From assembly GCA_964035575.1 (NCBI GenBank), contig OZ037861.1:1302001-1366000 (forward strand): 64,000 bases of DNA, in the 5' to 3' direction. The stretch is from Rhynchopus sp. YZ270_cl-10 (taxonomy: Eukaryota > Euglenozoa > Diplonemea > Diplonemida > Diplonemidae). Below are positions 21,221 to 30,896 of this stretch, in pieces. The translations under genes were made by a program, and so were the position numbers. The notes under the pieces were generated by a model. It was not told the DNA's origin. It did no database searches and saw only the letters and a list, made by a program, of their open reading frames with translations. Position 1 is the stretch's first letter. Each line of letters opens with the position of its first letter.

Positions 21221-24200
21221 TGCCCCAGGTGTCGCAGTATCCGGCCTCCCCTGCTATCTTCCTAACCGCCTGACGGGCGACCACCGACTCCGGGCAATCA
21301 CCGTCCCCCTCCCCGTTCCCACTCCACGGCTGCTGTGTCGCCCAGCAGTACAGGAACTCGCCCGGGCACGGAGAAGCACCTTGAGGACCAAAGAGAGCCA
21401 TCCAGTCGCCGACACAGTCAGGTTCGAGTCCTTCAGGGTCGTCGCCCACCGCTCTCCGCACCGCATGGCAGGGGAGGAATAGCCGCCCTTCGCACACCAC
21501 CCCAAAGCACCGCCCGTATGCCACCATGCGTTCTGCCTCCAGCTGTCGGGAGAGGTTCACCGCCGTCAACAACAGAGTGGTCGCCTTCTGCTCCGACTCA
21601 TGCTTAGCTGCGAAGGCGTAATGCCTCTCGCAGCGTTGCCTGTCGTACTCCGCCCGGAGCGACTCTCCTGCTTCGGGGTGCCGATCGCAGTCTTCCAAGT
21701 ACTGCGCATGCATCCTCTTCGCGTCCTCTGCGAGTTCCCGCTTGTGCCTGGCGGTCAGCTCCTCCACACGATGCCTGTCCGCCGCCTTCGCCTGGTCCAG
21801 ACGCACATTCTGTTCCTCCAGGAAACGACTCAACTCCTGCTGGCGGTCGCCAAAAGTGCCCCGAAGCGCGGCCAAATCCGGTCCCCACGACCGACGATGC
21901 TCCCGCCGTACCTCCAGGGCTTGCTGCCACGCGTCCGACGCACGCTGCAACGCTTCCTTCTTCTCCTGGTCCGCCTTTTGTTGTTGCTGCTTCTGCTGTT
22001 TCCGTTGCTTCTCGTGCTTCTGCTGCTTCTGTTCTGCCTGCTGCCCCTCTTCGCCCGCCATTGGCGTGTCTACCTCCTCGACGTCCTCGCCCTCGGGAGC
22101 TGGCACTGCTGGAGAAGGAGCCCGTTTAGGTGGTGGGTCTCCGCTCCCCTCCGCAGAGGCAGCCTGAGCCGGAACATTCGAGTGCAAAAAAGACAGGGCA
22201 CTGAAATATTCCGCCCTGCCAATTTGCGACAGAGGGCAGTGCTTGGACCCCTGAGCGCAGTGCAGACATGCCAAGCCACCACACGTGTGACAGCAGAAGT
22301 GTGCGTCCGACGCATCGAAGAGCTTGCTGCATTGTTCGCACTGCAGGAAAGTGTTCGACGCCTCCGCCTCCCTCGCTCCCACAAAAGCCATGGGGCGCTC
22401 TGACTGGCACTCCCCCTTACCACCTGTGGCCTCAAAAGACAGGATGTGCTGCTGCAGAGCCGGGTCCATAGTGAGGGGCTCGTAGTGTCCCGGGATACTG
22501 CCGGATCCATCTGCCGCATCCTGGTCACCCGAGTGGAGGAGAAGGACCACTGCCTTAGGCCGTTTTCTTGGCACCATCAGAGAAGGGCGGGCGAACTCGT
22601 TGAGGATGACCACAGATACCTCAAGAGCCTCCCCTGCCCCCGCCACTGCAATGGCATCCGCCCACGTTCGCTGGTCTCCTCTGTCCCCACTCGTCATCAG
22701 CCGCTGCCAGACCCCAAAATTAGGGACAGCCGCACTCGACAGATCAGCGCGGCCCTGGACCTTCTTCACTGCCGCCTGGCGCAGACCCTCCACCGACAAA
22801 TCCGTGCGCCCAGTGGCGAAGAGCAAAGCCTCAAAAGCACAGTCCCCCGCCACAAACGACCAAGTCACCTTCGAGGCTCCCAGCTTGGCCGCCTGTTCCG
22901 TCGCCCGAGGCCTCTGCGCTGCCGGGCACTCACGCAAAAACTCCCACTCACGCACCACATCGAGACCCGGCCCTTCCGGAATCACGGTAGCCGAATCGAA
23001 CCTCCCGGTCCGCTTCCTCGGTGGCTCCACGTGGTCCGGCTTCACGTCCCTCTTGCGCTTCCCCTGCTGCTCCTCCGACCGGTCTGGAGCAGGACGACTC
23101 ATATCATCGTCAGGGTTCGCATCATCACAGAGAGGTTCCACGGCCCCTGCACTGCGGCGTCCAAACCGGTCCATGTCCTCTGCAGACGGTGCCACATCTA
23201 CCTCCACACACGGCTCCCGCTTCAGGGTGGCAATCCCTACACACATAGCACCCCGCTCCAGAAAGGAAGATGCGACCTTTTTCTGGTACGCCACCGCAAT
23301 GCTCTCCCGGATGCGCAACTCTGCCGACCCTGTCAGGTGCGACGTCTGTCCCGTCGTCAGGCCTCCAAGCTGCGCAATCAAGAGGTTCGCCTCGTCGCCT
23401 GCACCCCCGAAGGCTTCAAACACAATAGGGGAGAACTTGGTGTTGATCTTGTTCAAATCCCGCTCGTGCTTCTCCCGTTTGACCTGGCCCTGGTTCTTCG
23501 CCGACCAGCCCACAAACTTCGAGGCCCCTGTTCTGTAGGAAGGCAAAGTGGGGCACACGTGGGTGATGTCCAAACAACGAGGTCCATTTTCCGCCACTCC
23601 TACTGGGAGGTAGACGTCGCCTGGCCGCTTCTTCGACTCCAAATCCACTCTCACGGTCTCCTCCAAAGCAGGGTCCAAGCCCGCCCCTTGAGCCGCTCGG
23701 TACACCGAATCCCGCAAGGCGTTGTGGCGGGCGACGCGGTGTTTGGAGTAGGGGCAGCCAAAGGTGTGGTCGCCAAAGGAGTCCATGACAACCCTTTTCT
23801 GCCCCCCCTGACATGCCGAGCAAGTCGTTCCCTCCGCATGGATGGCCACCCCTAGTCGGAAACGGGTCACAACCGCAAAGTCCGCTGAAGACATCTGGTT
23901 CCTTGCTGAGGGTGTCGCCGTGAGGTACGTCCCAGAAAGCGGCAGGAGAAGGGACTTCATCCGTGCTCGGTCTCGCATGCAGAGCTGTTGCATCAACTTG
24001 TCTGCCTGGGCGTCAATCACCGCAGATGACAGACTCTGCTGCTCCAGGATCTTCTTCGGCTGAGCCCTGTCCACGTGAAACGCCACCGGTACCCTGGAGT
24101 TGTACTCCTCAGCCGCGCTGTTCCATCTCTCCTCATCCCAGGTGAAGGCAGGGTCCAAGGCCTGCGACAGTTGCAGGTTCCCTGACTGAGAGGCGAGGGA

Positions 24201-27200
24201 CGCAGCCGTCCGATGGTCCACTGTGCGACGGATACCCAGCCCCCCAAGCGCCACAGGAAGCGCCGCCTGCGCCCTTGCCAACTCCGGCAGCGCCCCATCC
24301 GGGTCATGCAGAAGCGCAGCCAGGCACCTGTCGATCAGGTCGTCAAAGGCCGTCAGGTACTCCGCGCACTGTGGGATCCCCCGCATGTAGAACACCATGC
24401 GGCAGTAGCCTTCGCAGTATCTCAGTACGTAGAAGGCTGCCTGGGAGTCCCCGAGGTCCACAAGGGCTTCCAGGTTGCGGCGGGAATCGTCCACCTTCTG
24501 GGCCATGTACTCCTCGCAGAAAGCCGCAGACCCAATGGGGATGCCCAAGAAGTCGAACCCATCCACATCCAACAGCCGGAACCCGCCTTCACCCATGGCG
24601 TCCTGTCCACCCTCGTTCAACGTGAACCCCACGGCCTCGAGATCCTCCTTGGAGACGCCACCAGTGGAGATGAGCTCACACTTGTTCGCGTTCACCTCCA
24701 ACCCCAGTTCGGAGCTACGAGTGCACAGAACCTGGTACGCCTCAAAAACCGCCTTAGGGGACCCCCGCAGAGAGCCGTCATCGAGGTACCACAAAGTCCC
24801 ATCCAGGCCTGGGTGCCCCTTCAGCTCTAGCGCCATCTGGTGGATGGTCAGGGAGAAGAGAAGCGGGCCCAAGGGATCTCCTTGTTGAGCTCCGCGCTGT
24901 GACCTTATGGTATCCCCACCATAAAACAGGCTGGAGGGCTCCAGGTAACACCATCGCACCCATGGGGCCAGCTCGGGGAGGTTGGCGTCGACCGCTCTTA
25001 GCATCGACAGGCGGTCTACGCAGTTGAACGCGTTACGGTAGTCAATTTTCAAAATGACTTTACCTTTTCCGCGGTTGCGCACGGCGTACTGCGAGATAAC
25101 ATCAGTCGCCACTGCCGCCCCCCTTGCCGTTGCCACCCCCACCTGGTTCCCTCGAAGAAGAAGCGTCCTAGCAGGCACCCGCACTCGCGCCGACAGAATC
25201 TTTCCCACCAGTCTGCGGAGAGTGTCCCCAACCGCAATCGGACGCACGTCCTCCTCCAGGCCCGGCCCCTTTGCAGGCTTCCGGAGAGCCACCAAGTTAG
25301 CGCCGGCGAAGAACTCAGCCACCTCCACTGGAGCATTTCCTCGTGCCAAAGACGTCAACACTGCGGCCAGCGCTGCCAAAGTGCCCTTAGCCCGCCTCTG
25401 TAGGCAAAGTGTACGAAGGTGCGCGCCCGTCACGTTCGAGGGACCCGCCGCCGATGACTTCGGCATGCTCCGCAGGGCCTTCATCACCTCCACCACTGTC
25501 ACCGGTGGGACCTCCTGAGGCTGGGGCCAATCCGCCTGCTCCAGGGCCTTGGAGTCGGCAGCGGCTGGGTGCTTCGTCTGAAGCTTTTCCAGCGTCGCCG
25601 GTGTCTGTGGGGCGAGGCCGTCGCTGGTAGCGCAAGACATGGCCTGGCTCGGGAGTCCTGCTCTCGCTTTGGCGATGGTGCGCTTCCGTCTCCCTTCGTC
25701 AGTGTCCTCATCCGACCACCCAGAGGGCCTTGGCTTCCGCTCCTCTACCGTTTGCTCCCACAGGGCGACATACTGGCCAGCCTTCCAAGCCTCCAAGTCC
25801 TTCCCCCAGGTGCTCGTCAAACGTCGCTCCTGGTCCTTGCCCCCTCGTTCTGTCCGTGTCCGGTGCAACACAGTGAAGAACAGTGCAAGGCGCTTCCATG
25901 CCACCTCGTCTTGGTACTCAAGGATGTCCATAAGAACCCTCAGGAAGAGCTCGCTGTACAGCTGCAGGTGTTTGTCTGGGCACCCGCCCTTCAGCTGGAT
26001 CCTGGTGGTCCCCATGACTTCAAAGGAGGGGAGGTCATCCTGATCTGTCAGCATTCCTCGACTGGAGGGAGACGGAGCGGTGAAGCCTTCTTCGCCAAAG
26101 TGCACCGTACAGGTGTTGCAGACCTCCTTGCTCTGCGGCAATAGCATGTCGCACTGATCGTTCGCACAGCGCGACATGCCCAAGTGGCCCAACAGCTCGT
26201 CGGGGATGTACGCTCCATCCGCCTGGTGGCGACGCATATGCTGCAGCAAGCCCTTACGAGACAGGCCCCCGACCGCATCACTCGAAGACAAAATTCCCGC
26301 TCTGCATCCATCAAAGGGGCAGAACACCCGATCCGCATTGATGTGCCCCAGCTTGGTAGCCAGGGGGGCGGTGGTGGTGGTGTTGGTGGGGATGATGCCA
26401 TCCAAATGCGCTGTGTCCAGCACTGCCTGCCGAGCCTCCTTCCTCATCTTCTCTGCCATCCCCTCCTTGGTCTTCCCCACCTCCGGGACAAGCTCCACTG
26501 CCTCAAAGTGAGAGTCACAGAGAGCGATGACGACCGTGGGAAGTTTCGCTTGGAAGCTCTCCGCGTACGACTTGGCGACTCTTTTGCTACCAGGGGTGAT
26601 GCGCACGAGGGGGTTCTCTTCCGACGCCTGCACCACCACGATGTTGATGCGGGATGCTGTCGCGGTGAGCTGAAGCCCCAAGTGGTTGAGGTGGGCCTCG
26701 CCGGTCACACCATTGGCAAACTCCGTCATGGCCTCCTGCGACCCCAGCACCTGCACCAGGCGGTTCGACACCTCCACTGCTGTGTCATACAGCTGCTTGC
26801 GCATTGCCCTCACGTCCGGCTGCGTGTCGTGGTCCCAGAGGTGTAGTGCCACATAACCACAATCATTTGTGGACACGTTGGGGATGCGTTTAGCTCCAAA
26901 CTTCGCCAGAGTCGCGTCCACAGACACCGCTTGCTCTGTATACGCAGGAGCGTTCACGTTTGCGCACCCACCGGTCAACGCAAACGGGGACAAGCTGATC
27001 GGGTGCTCCGGATCCGCAGGGGCAGGGCGCAGGTCCCAGGGCGTCACCGCTCGCCACAACAGCGACAGCAAGACCAGTAGGGACACCACCAGCATGCCAA
27101 ATGCCATCCCGATCCTACGAGTCCACCTGCGTGCTGCCACACGGCGCACCTCCAAGAGAAGAACCCAGCCAAGTGGGCGCGCGACGCCGACCAGTGCCAC

Positions 27201-30200
27201 AAAACCCGCCAAACAACCACCTGCGGACCATGCAACCCACACCCACTCGGCTGCACACACCGACAACTGACCCACCCCCATCACACTGGCCCTCACCAAG
27301 CTGGCAGCCACTCGGATCCCTCCGGTCCATCGGCGCACTCGCTCGCTCGCCCCTTCCAGCCACCGCCATCCTCTCCGAACGCGGCACAGTCCCCGCAGCA
27401 CACCCACCCCCAGCACCTCCGCGTCCCGAAAAAGCGCGCAACCCAAAACATGTGGCGCTGACCTCCCAAGCTCAGACCCCACAAAAACCAGAACCCAGAT
27501 GGCCACACACTGCAAAGCACCTCTCAACGCATCGGCGACCCTGATCCTGCGGAAAACTGGGTGCGCTGCCGGAGAGGGCGGACGATTGCAGGGCGCCTTG
27601 CGCCGACGGAGCCTGCCCGCCTGTGACTTGGTCCAGTTCAAGGACCGGTGTCCTCGTCGCGTCCTCCTGGTCCTCCTGCCCACTAGCCACAAAATGAGAT
27701 GACTGAGGGTAGGGGCGCGTCTGTCCTTCCACAGATCCAGGACCGCGAACGACACAAACACTCCCCACTCAGGTGCCTCGACTACCCAGCAGGGGTCAGG
27801 TTGACGCAAGGAGGTGAAGACCTCCCAGAGGTTGCACCACCAGTCGAACCAAAACTCTATCTGTACACACCCCTTTTGCCACACCCGCATCATCACACAG
27901 CCACTCTGTCCTTCTCGCCCCTCAAGGCTGACCCCGAACACCAGCATACCTCGCTCACCACCCCCTAAGTTGTTGTTGCTGCGTCTGCTGTTGATGTTGG
28001 TGCTGCTGTTGGACCTGCTGTTGGAACTGCTGCTGCAGAAGTCTATGGAACTGCAGTTGAAACTGCTGTTGTGCCTGCTGTTGGAACTGCTGCTGGAACT
28101 GCTTTTGGAGACGCTGTTGGACCTGCTGTTGGAACCGCTGCTGCAGAAGTCTTTGGAACTGCTGTTAAAACTGCTGTTAAGCCTGCTGTTGGAACTGCTG
28201 TTGGACCTGCCGTTAGAGCTGCTGCCGCAGAAGTCCTTGGAACTGCTGATGAAACTGCTGTTGTGCCTGCTGTTGTGCCTGTTGCTGGAACTGCTTTTGG
28301 AAACGCTGTTGGAACTGCTGCTGCAGAAGCCATTGGAACTGCTGTTTAAACTGCTGTTGTGCCTGCTGCTGGAACTGCTTTTGGAAACGCTGTTGGAACC
28401 GCTGCTGCAGAAGTCTTTGGAACTGCTGTTAAAACTGCTGTTAAGCCTGCTGTTGGAACTGCTGTTGGACCTGCCGTTAGAGCTGCTGCCGCAGAAGTCC
28501 TTGGAACTGCTGATGAAACTGCTGTTGTGCCTGCTGTTGTGCCTGTTGCTGGAACTGCTTTTGGAAACGCTGTTGGAACTGCTGCTGCAGAAGCCATTGG
28601 AACTGCTGTTTAAACTGCTGTTGTGCCTGCTGTTGGAACTGCTGCTGGAACGGCTGTTGGAAACGCTGCTGCAGAAGTCTTTGGAACTGCTGTTGAAACT
28701 GCTGCTAAGCCTGCTGTTGGACCTGCTGTTGGAGCTGCTGCTGCCGAAGTCTTTGGAACTGCAGTTGAAACTGCTGTTGTGCCTGCTGTTGGAACTGCTG
28801 CTGGAACTGCTTTTGGAGACGCTGTTGGACCTGCTGTTGGAACCGCTGCTGCAGAAGTCTTTGGAACTGCTGTTAAAACTGCTGTTAAGCCTGCTGTTGG
28901 AACTGCTGTTGGACCTGCCGTTAGAGCTGCTGCCGCAGAAGTCCTTGGAACTGCTGACGAAACTGCTGTTGTGCCTGTTGCTGGAACTGCTTTTGGAAAC
29001 GCTGTTGGAACTGCTGCTGCAGAAGCCATTGGAACTGCTGTTTAAACTGCTGTTGTGCCTGCTGTTGGAACTGCTGCTGGAACTGCTTTTGGAAACGCTG
29101 TTGGAACTGCTGCTGGAACTGCTGTTGGAGACGCTGCTGGACCCGCCGTTGGAGCTGCTGCCGCAGAAGCCATTGGAACTGCTGTTGAAACTGCTGTTGT
29201 GCCTGCTGTTGGACCTGCTGTTGGAGCTGCTGCTGCAGAAGTCTTTGGAACTGCAGTTGAAACTGCTGTTGTGCCTGCTGTTGGAACTGCTGCTGGAACT
29301 GCTTTTGGAAACGCTCTTGCTGCTGCAGAAGCCGTTGGAACTGCTGTTTAAACTGCTGTTGTGCCTGCTGTTGGACCTGCTGTTGGAACCGCTGCTGCTG
29401 AAGCCTTTGGAACTGCTGGTGAAAAAGCTGTAGAGCCTGCTGTTGGAACTGCTGCAGTAAAGGCCTTTGGAACTGCTGCTGCTGCACACCAGGGGTGATA
29501 CTGGGACCCCACCCAGGACTCCGAAGATTTCGTTTTTGCTGCTATCACAGTTGCAGCCACTGATGTGGTTGGGCATACATTGCCTCTTTTTGGGGATATC
29601 ATGGGGGGAAGGGGGGTGTGGGTTGTTATGACAACAGTTCTTTACTTTGTTGCCTCCACACACGTTTTTGTTGCTGCTATCAAAGCTGCAGCTGCTTGGG
29701 TTGTTGGGCTCAAGAGGCCTCTTTTTGGGGTAAAAAAGGGGGGGAATGGGGCTCCTGCCACTGATGAGGAAGCTGTTGTAGCATAGGAAGCTGCCGCTCC
29801 TGCTGTTGGTGCTCCTGCTACTGCTGTTGATGCAGCTTATGTTGTTGCTGCTGTTGCTGCTGTTGCTGCTGTTGCTGCTGTTGCTGCTGTTGCTGCTCTT
29901 GTTGCTACCGTTGTTGTTTCTGCTGCAGTTGCAGCTGGTGTAGCATATGCTGCTGTTGCTGCTGTTGCTGCTGTTGCTGCTGTTGCTGCTGTTGCTGCTG
30001 TTGCTGCTGTTGCTGCTGTTGCTGCTGTTGCTGCTGTTGCTGCTGTTGCTGCTGTTGCTGCTGTTGCTGCTGTTGCTGCTGTTGCTGCTGTTGCTGCTCT
30101 TGTTGCTACCGTTGTTGTTTCTGCTGCAGTTGCAGCTGGTGTAGCATATGCTGCTGTTGCTGCTGTTGCTGCTGTTGCTGCTGTTGCTGCTGTTGCTGCT

Positions 30201-30524
30201 GTTGCTGCTGTTGCTGCTGTTGCTGCTGTTGCTGCTGTTGCTGCTGTTGCTGCTGCTGTTGGTGTAGCACCTGCTGCTGCTGCTGATGCAGACATGCAGC
30301 ACCACCCACAACGCCCCCAAAAGGGCCTTCCTCCTCATTTTAAAAAAGACTTTAAAAAAGCAAAAACCAAAAAACGAAAACAAAGAAGGACAAGACACAC
30401 TACGCCTTGCGCTTCGCCGGCCTGCACCCTCTACCGTTGCCCAGGGACCGCCCCGTGGAGGCGTACAAGGCTCACAATAAAACAAAGGAAAGGGGGAGGG
30501 AGGGAGGGTAAAAAGAAAGGACAA
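20895..30524 (-). CDS. LINE B polyprotein, main part (leader, OTU, zinc fingers, RT, endonuclease, OTU, coiled coil)
   Basis: 3,209 open codons; codons after 21221 are element C sequence. The likely start is Met63 (30338), giving a hydrophobic N-terminus (LLGALWVVLHVCI). Then: about 900 residues of Ser/Asn-rich repeats; a basic and hydrophobic region with probable membrane segments (FGMLVVSLLVLLSLLW near 1150); an OTU-like domain (NDCGYVAL at 1219, SHFEAV near 1340); a C2H2 finger at about 1400 and a second Cys pair; RT about 1690-2000 with IDYRNAFN, GAQQGDPLGP and YLDD near 1911; a zinc knuckle (about 2232) and restriction-like endonuclease (KRPGDV near 2300, CLDITHV); a second OTU-like domain (GDCAFEAL near 2558, GHYEPL near 2680); a Cys-rich zinc module near 2730; and a Gln/Lys/Glu coiled coil (about 2830-2980). 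Domain order equals A2. The frame is open across the whole element, suggesting recent activity before the C insertion. Confidence 0.88.
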   Translation of the reverse strand: MSFLFTLPPSPFPLFYCEPCTPPRGGPWATVEGAGRRSARRSVSCPSLFSFFGFCFFKVFFKMRRKALLGALWVVLHVCISSSSRCYTNSSSNSSNSSNSSNSSNSSNSSNSSNSSNSSNSSNSSICYTSCNCSRNNNGSNKSSNSSNSSNSSNSSNSSNSSNSSNSSNSSNSSNSSNSSNSSNSSNSSNSSICYTSCNCSRNNNGSNKSSNSSNSSNSSNSSNSSNNISCINSSSRSTNSRSGSFLCYNSFLISGRSPIPPLFYPKKRPLEPNNPSSCSFDSSNKNVCGGNKVKNCCHNNPHPPSPHDIPKKRQCMPNHISGCNCDSSKNEIFGVLGGVPVSPLVCSSSSSKGLYCSSSNSRLYSFFTSSSKGFSSSGSNSRSNSRHNSSLNSSSNGFCSSKSVSKSSSSSSSNSRHNSSFNCSSKDFCSSSSNSRSNSRHNSSFNSSSNGFCGSSSNGGSSSVSNSSSSSSSNSVSKSSSSSSSNSRHNSSLNSSSNGFCSSSSNSVSKSSSSNRHNSSFVSSSKDFCGSSSNGRSNSSSNSRLNSSFNSSSKDFCSSGSNSRSNSVSKSSSSSSSNSRHNSSFNCSSKDFGSSSSNSRSNSRLSSSFNSSSKDFCSSVSNSRSSSSSNSRHNSSLNSSSNGFCSSSSNSVSKSSSSNRHNSRHNSSFISSSKDFCGSSSNGRSNSSSNSRLNSSFNSSSKDFCSSGSNSVSKSSSSSRHNSSLNSSSNGFCSSSSNSVSKSSSSNRHNSRHNSSFISSSKDFCGSSSNGRSNSSSNSRLNSSFNSSSKDFCSSGSNSRSNSVSKSSSSSSSNSRHNSSFNCSSIDFCSSSSNSRSNSSTNINSRRSNNNLGGGERGMLVFGVSLEGREGQSGCVMMRVWQKGCVQIEFWFDWWCNLWEVFTSLRQPDPCWVVEAPEWGVFVSFAVLDLWKDRRAPTLSHLILWLVGRRTRRTRRGHRSLNWTKSQAGRLRRRKAPCNRPPSPAAHPVFRRIRVADALRGALQCVAIWVLVFVGSELGRSAPHVLGCALFRDAEVLGVGVLRGLCRVRRGWRWLEGASERVRRWTGGIRVAASLVRASVMGVGQLSVCAAEWVWVAWSAGGCLAGFVALVGVARPLGWVLLLEVRRVAARRWTRRIGMAFGMLVVSLLVLLSLLWRAVTPWDLRPAPADPEHPISLSPFALTGGCANVNAPAYTEQAVSVDATLAKFGAKRIPNVSTNDCGYVALHLWDHDTQPDVRAMRKQLYDTAVEVSNRLVQVLGSQEAMTEFANGVTGEAHLNHLGLQLTATASRINIVVVQASEENPLVRITPGSKRVAKSYAESFQAKLPTVVIALCDSHFEAVELVPEVGKTKEGMAEKMRKEARQAVLDTAHLDGIIPTNTTTTAPLATKLGHINADRVFCPFDGCRAGILSSSDAVGGLSRKGLLQHMRRHQADGAYIPDELLGHLGMSRCANDQCDMLLPQSKEVCNTCTVHFGEEGFTAPSPSSRGMLTDQDDLPSFEVMGTTRIQLKGGCPDKHLQLYSELFLRVLMDILEYQDEVAWKRLALFFTVLHRTRTERGGKDQERRLTSTWGKDLEAWKAGQYVALWEQTVEERKPRPSGWSDEDTDEGRRKRTIAKARAGLPSQAMSCATSDGLAPQTPATLEKLQTKHPAAADSKALEQADWPQPQEVPPVTVVEVMKALRSMPKSSAAGPSNVTGAHLRTLCLQRRAKGTLAALAAVLTSLARGNAPVEVAEFFAGANLVALRKPAKGPGLEEDVRPIAVGDTLRRLVGKILSARVRVPARTLLLRGNQVGVATARGAAVATDVISQYAVRNRGKGKVILKIDYRNAFNCVDRLSMLRAVDANLPELAPWVRWCYLEPSSLFYGGDTIRSQRGAQQGDPLGPLLFSLTIHQMALELKGHPGLDGTLWYLDDGSLRGSPKAVFEAYQVLCTRSSELGLEVNANKCELISTGGVSKEDLEAVGFTLNEGGQDAMGEGGFRLLDVDGFDFLGIPIGSAAFCEEYMAQKVDDSRRNLEALVDLGDSQAAFYVLRYCEGYCRMVFYMRGIPQCAEYLTAFDDLIDRCLAALLHDPDGALPELARAQAALPVALGGLGIRRTVDHRTAASLASQSGNLQLSQALDPAFTWDEERWNSAAEEYNSRVPVAFHVDRAQPKKILEQQSLSSAVIDAQADKLMQQLCMRDRARMKSLLLPLSGTYLTATPSARNQMSSADFAVVTRFRLGVAIHAEGTTCSACQGGQKRVVMDSFGDHTFGCPYSKHRVARHNALRDSVYRAAQGAGLDPALEETVRVDLESKKRPGDVYLPVGVAENGPRCLDITHVCPTLPSYRTGASKFVGWSAKNQGQVKREKHERDLNKINTKFSPIVFEAFGGAGDEANLLIAQLGGLTTGQTSHLTGSAELRIRESIAVAYQKKVASSFLERGAMCVGIATLKREPCVEVDVAPSAEDMDRFGRRSAGAVEPLCDDANPDDDMSRPAPDRSEEQQGKRKRDVKPDHVEPPRKRTGRFDSATVIPEGPGLDVVREWEFLRECPAAQRPRATEQAAKLGASKVTWSFVAGDCAFEALLFATGRTDLSVEGLRQAAVKKVQGRADLSSAAVPNFGVWQRLMTSGDRGDQRTWADAIAVAGAGEALEVSVVILNEFARPSLMVPRKRPKAVVLLLHSGDQDAADGSGSIPGHYEPLTMDPALQQHILSFEATGGKGECQSERPMAFVGAREAEASNTFLQCEQCSKLFDASDAHFCCHTCGGLACLHCAQGSKHCPLSQIGRAEYFSALSFLHSNVPAQAASAEGSGDPPPKRAPSPAVPAPEGEDVEEVDTPMAGEEGQQAEQKQQKHEKQRKQQKQQQQKADQEKKEALQRASDAWQQALEVRREHRRSWGPDLAALRGTFGDRQQELSRFLEEQNVRLDQAKAADRHRVEELTARHKRELAEDAKRMHAQYLEDCDRHPEAGESLRAEYDRQRCERHYAFAAKHESEQKATTLLLTAVNLSRQLEAERMVAYGRCFGVVCEGRLFLPCHAVRRAVGDDPEGLEPDCVGDWMALFGPQGASPCPGEFLYCWATQQPWSGNGEGDGDCPESVVARQAVRKIAGEAGYCDTWGIFFSFVLGLVFYEIRKEKGRNGEDNKDNKMNRKWKRKKEMEKGKGKNDDQKWSVFQVLYKRRAKSTEEPTEFYTKQETALCVCFLFFLINLNTQASHFWGKKRKKKKT
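27960..29480. repeat. Coding minisatellite in LINE B (Ser/Asn-rich region)
   Basis: Repeats of units such as TTGGAACTGCTG with a higher-order period of about 265-300 bp; blocks starting near 28043, 28346 and 28610 are nearly the same. Because the unit lacks stops, long frames are open on both strands; only the minus frame of the LINE is interpreted as coding. Confidence 0.85.
29830..30280. repeat. (GCTGTT)n-type coding microsatellite in LINE B
   Basis: Two long runs of TTGCTGCTG repeats, separated by a duplicated non-repetitive stretch that contains CTGCAGTTGCAGCTGG. They encode runs of Ser-Ser-Asn in the polyprotein frame. Confidence 0.9.
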
Positions 30525-30529
30525 GTGTG

Positions 30530-30603
30530 TTGTAATGTGTAAAAAATGGTCCCCTGTAATGTGTAAAAAATGGTCCCCTGTAATGTGTAAAAAATGGTCC
30601 CCT
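30530..30603. repeat. Triplicated 25-bp unit at the LINE B 5' end
   Basis: GTAATGTGTAAAAAATGGTC-type unit repeated three times directly at the element's 5' terminus, each ending CCCCT. This resembles monomer repeats in some LINE promoters; promoter function is inference. Confidence 0.7.
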
Positions 30604-30604
30604 C

Positions 30605-30824
30605 TTCACGATGGGTTATCTTATGCACAGGTACAGTGGATGTAGAAAACCCACAAACCCATTGTGTGTGGGTTTTCTGGCATAGGACTGTATGGAAAGT
30701 GCACGGGTCCACCACAGTACAACCAGTCATGCACCAAGGGACACTGGCTGTTTTATCACTTTTTGAACTTTTTTAGACACTGCCAAACCTTCTCCATAAT
30801 CTGAGATCTTGGGAAACAAGATAA
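30605..30824. other. Duplicated spacer right of the LINE complex
   Basis: It begins with the right target duplication and continues as at 55413-55630. A hairpin GAAAACCCACA/TGTGGGTTTTC lies near 30640-30675. No gene is seen. Confidence 0.7.
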
Positions 30825-30896
30825 GCTCGCGTGGCGCAATGGAAGCGCGTCGGTTCCCGACGCCGGAGGTTGCGGGTTCGATCCCCGCCGCGAGTA
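30825..30896 (+). tRNA. tRNA-Arg(CCG), unusual anticodon arm
   Basis: Acceptor GCTCGCG/CGCGAGT, D arm GCGC/GCGC, T arm with GGTTCGATCC. Standard spacing gives stem TCGGT/GCCGG with two wobbles and loop TCCCGAC, so anticodon CCG with C33. The same bases can form a longer hairpin GCGTCGG/CCGACGC. The Arg assignment is supported because ACG, TCG, TCT and CCT are all present elsewhere and CCG is otherwise missing. Copy at 55631. Confidence 0.75.

Larger units (their letters stand above)
18308..30604 (-). mobile_element. LINE family B, about 12 kb, with nested insertions
   Basis: Minus-sense non-LTR element running from AGGGGACC at 30604 to a poly(A) (T run 18308-18343). The host target duplication TTCACGATGGGTTATCTT is at 30605-30622. 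The 3' end lacks about 24 nt present in other family copies (compare 20371-20395). It contains a plus-sense copy of element C (20283-21220), which itself carries a small 5'-truncated B-family insertion (20326-20509). Element A2 lies in its tail. Confidence 0.88.

Noticed and set aside
27814-29433. 539-codon Leu-rich open frame on the plus strand
   Set aside because: It is the reverse of the stop-free Ser/Asn repeat of LINE B and consists only of repeat translation.
10039-30604. LTR retrotransposon or endogenous virus
   Set aside because: There are no long terminal repeats, integrase, protease or envelope. Poly(A) tails, 5' truncation and target duplications of 9-18 bp fit LINEs.
30825-30896. 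Gly(CCC) or Gly(TCC) reading of the first tRNA
   Set aside because: Those frames of the loop break the anticodon stem, and Gly(CCC) and Gly(TCC) are present at 35614 and 54055.
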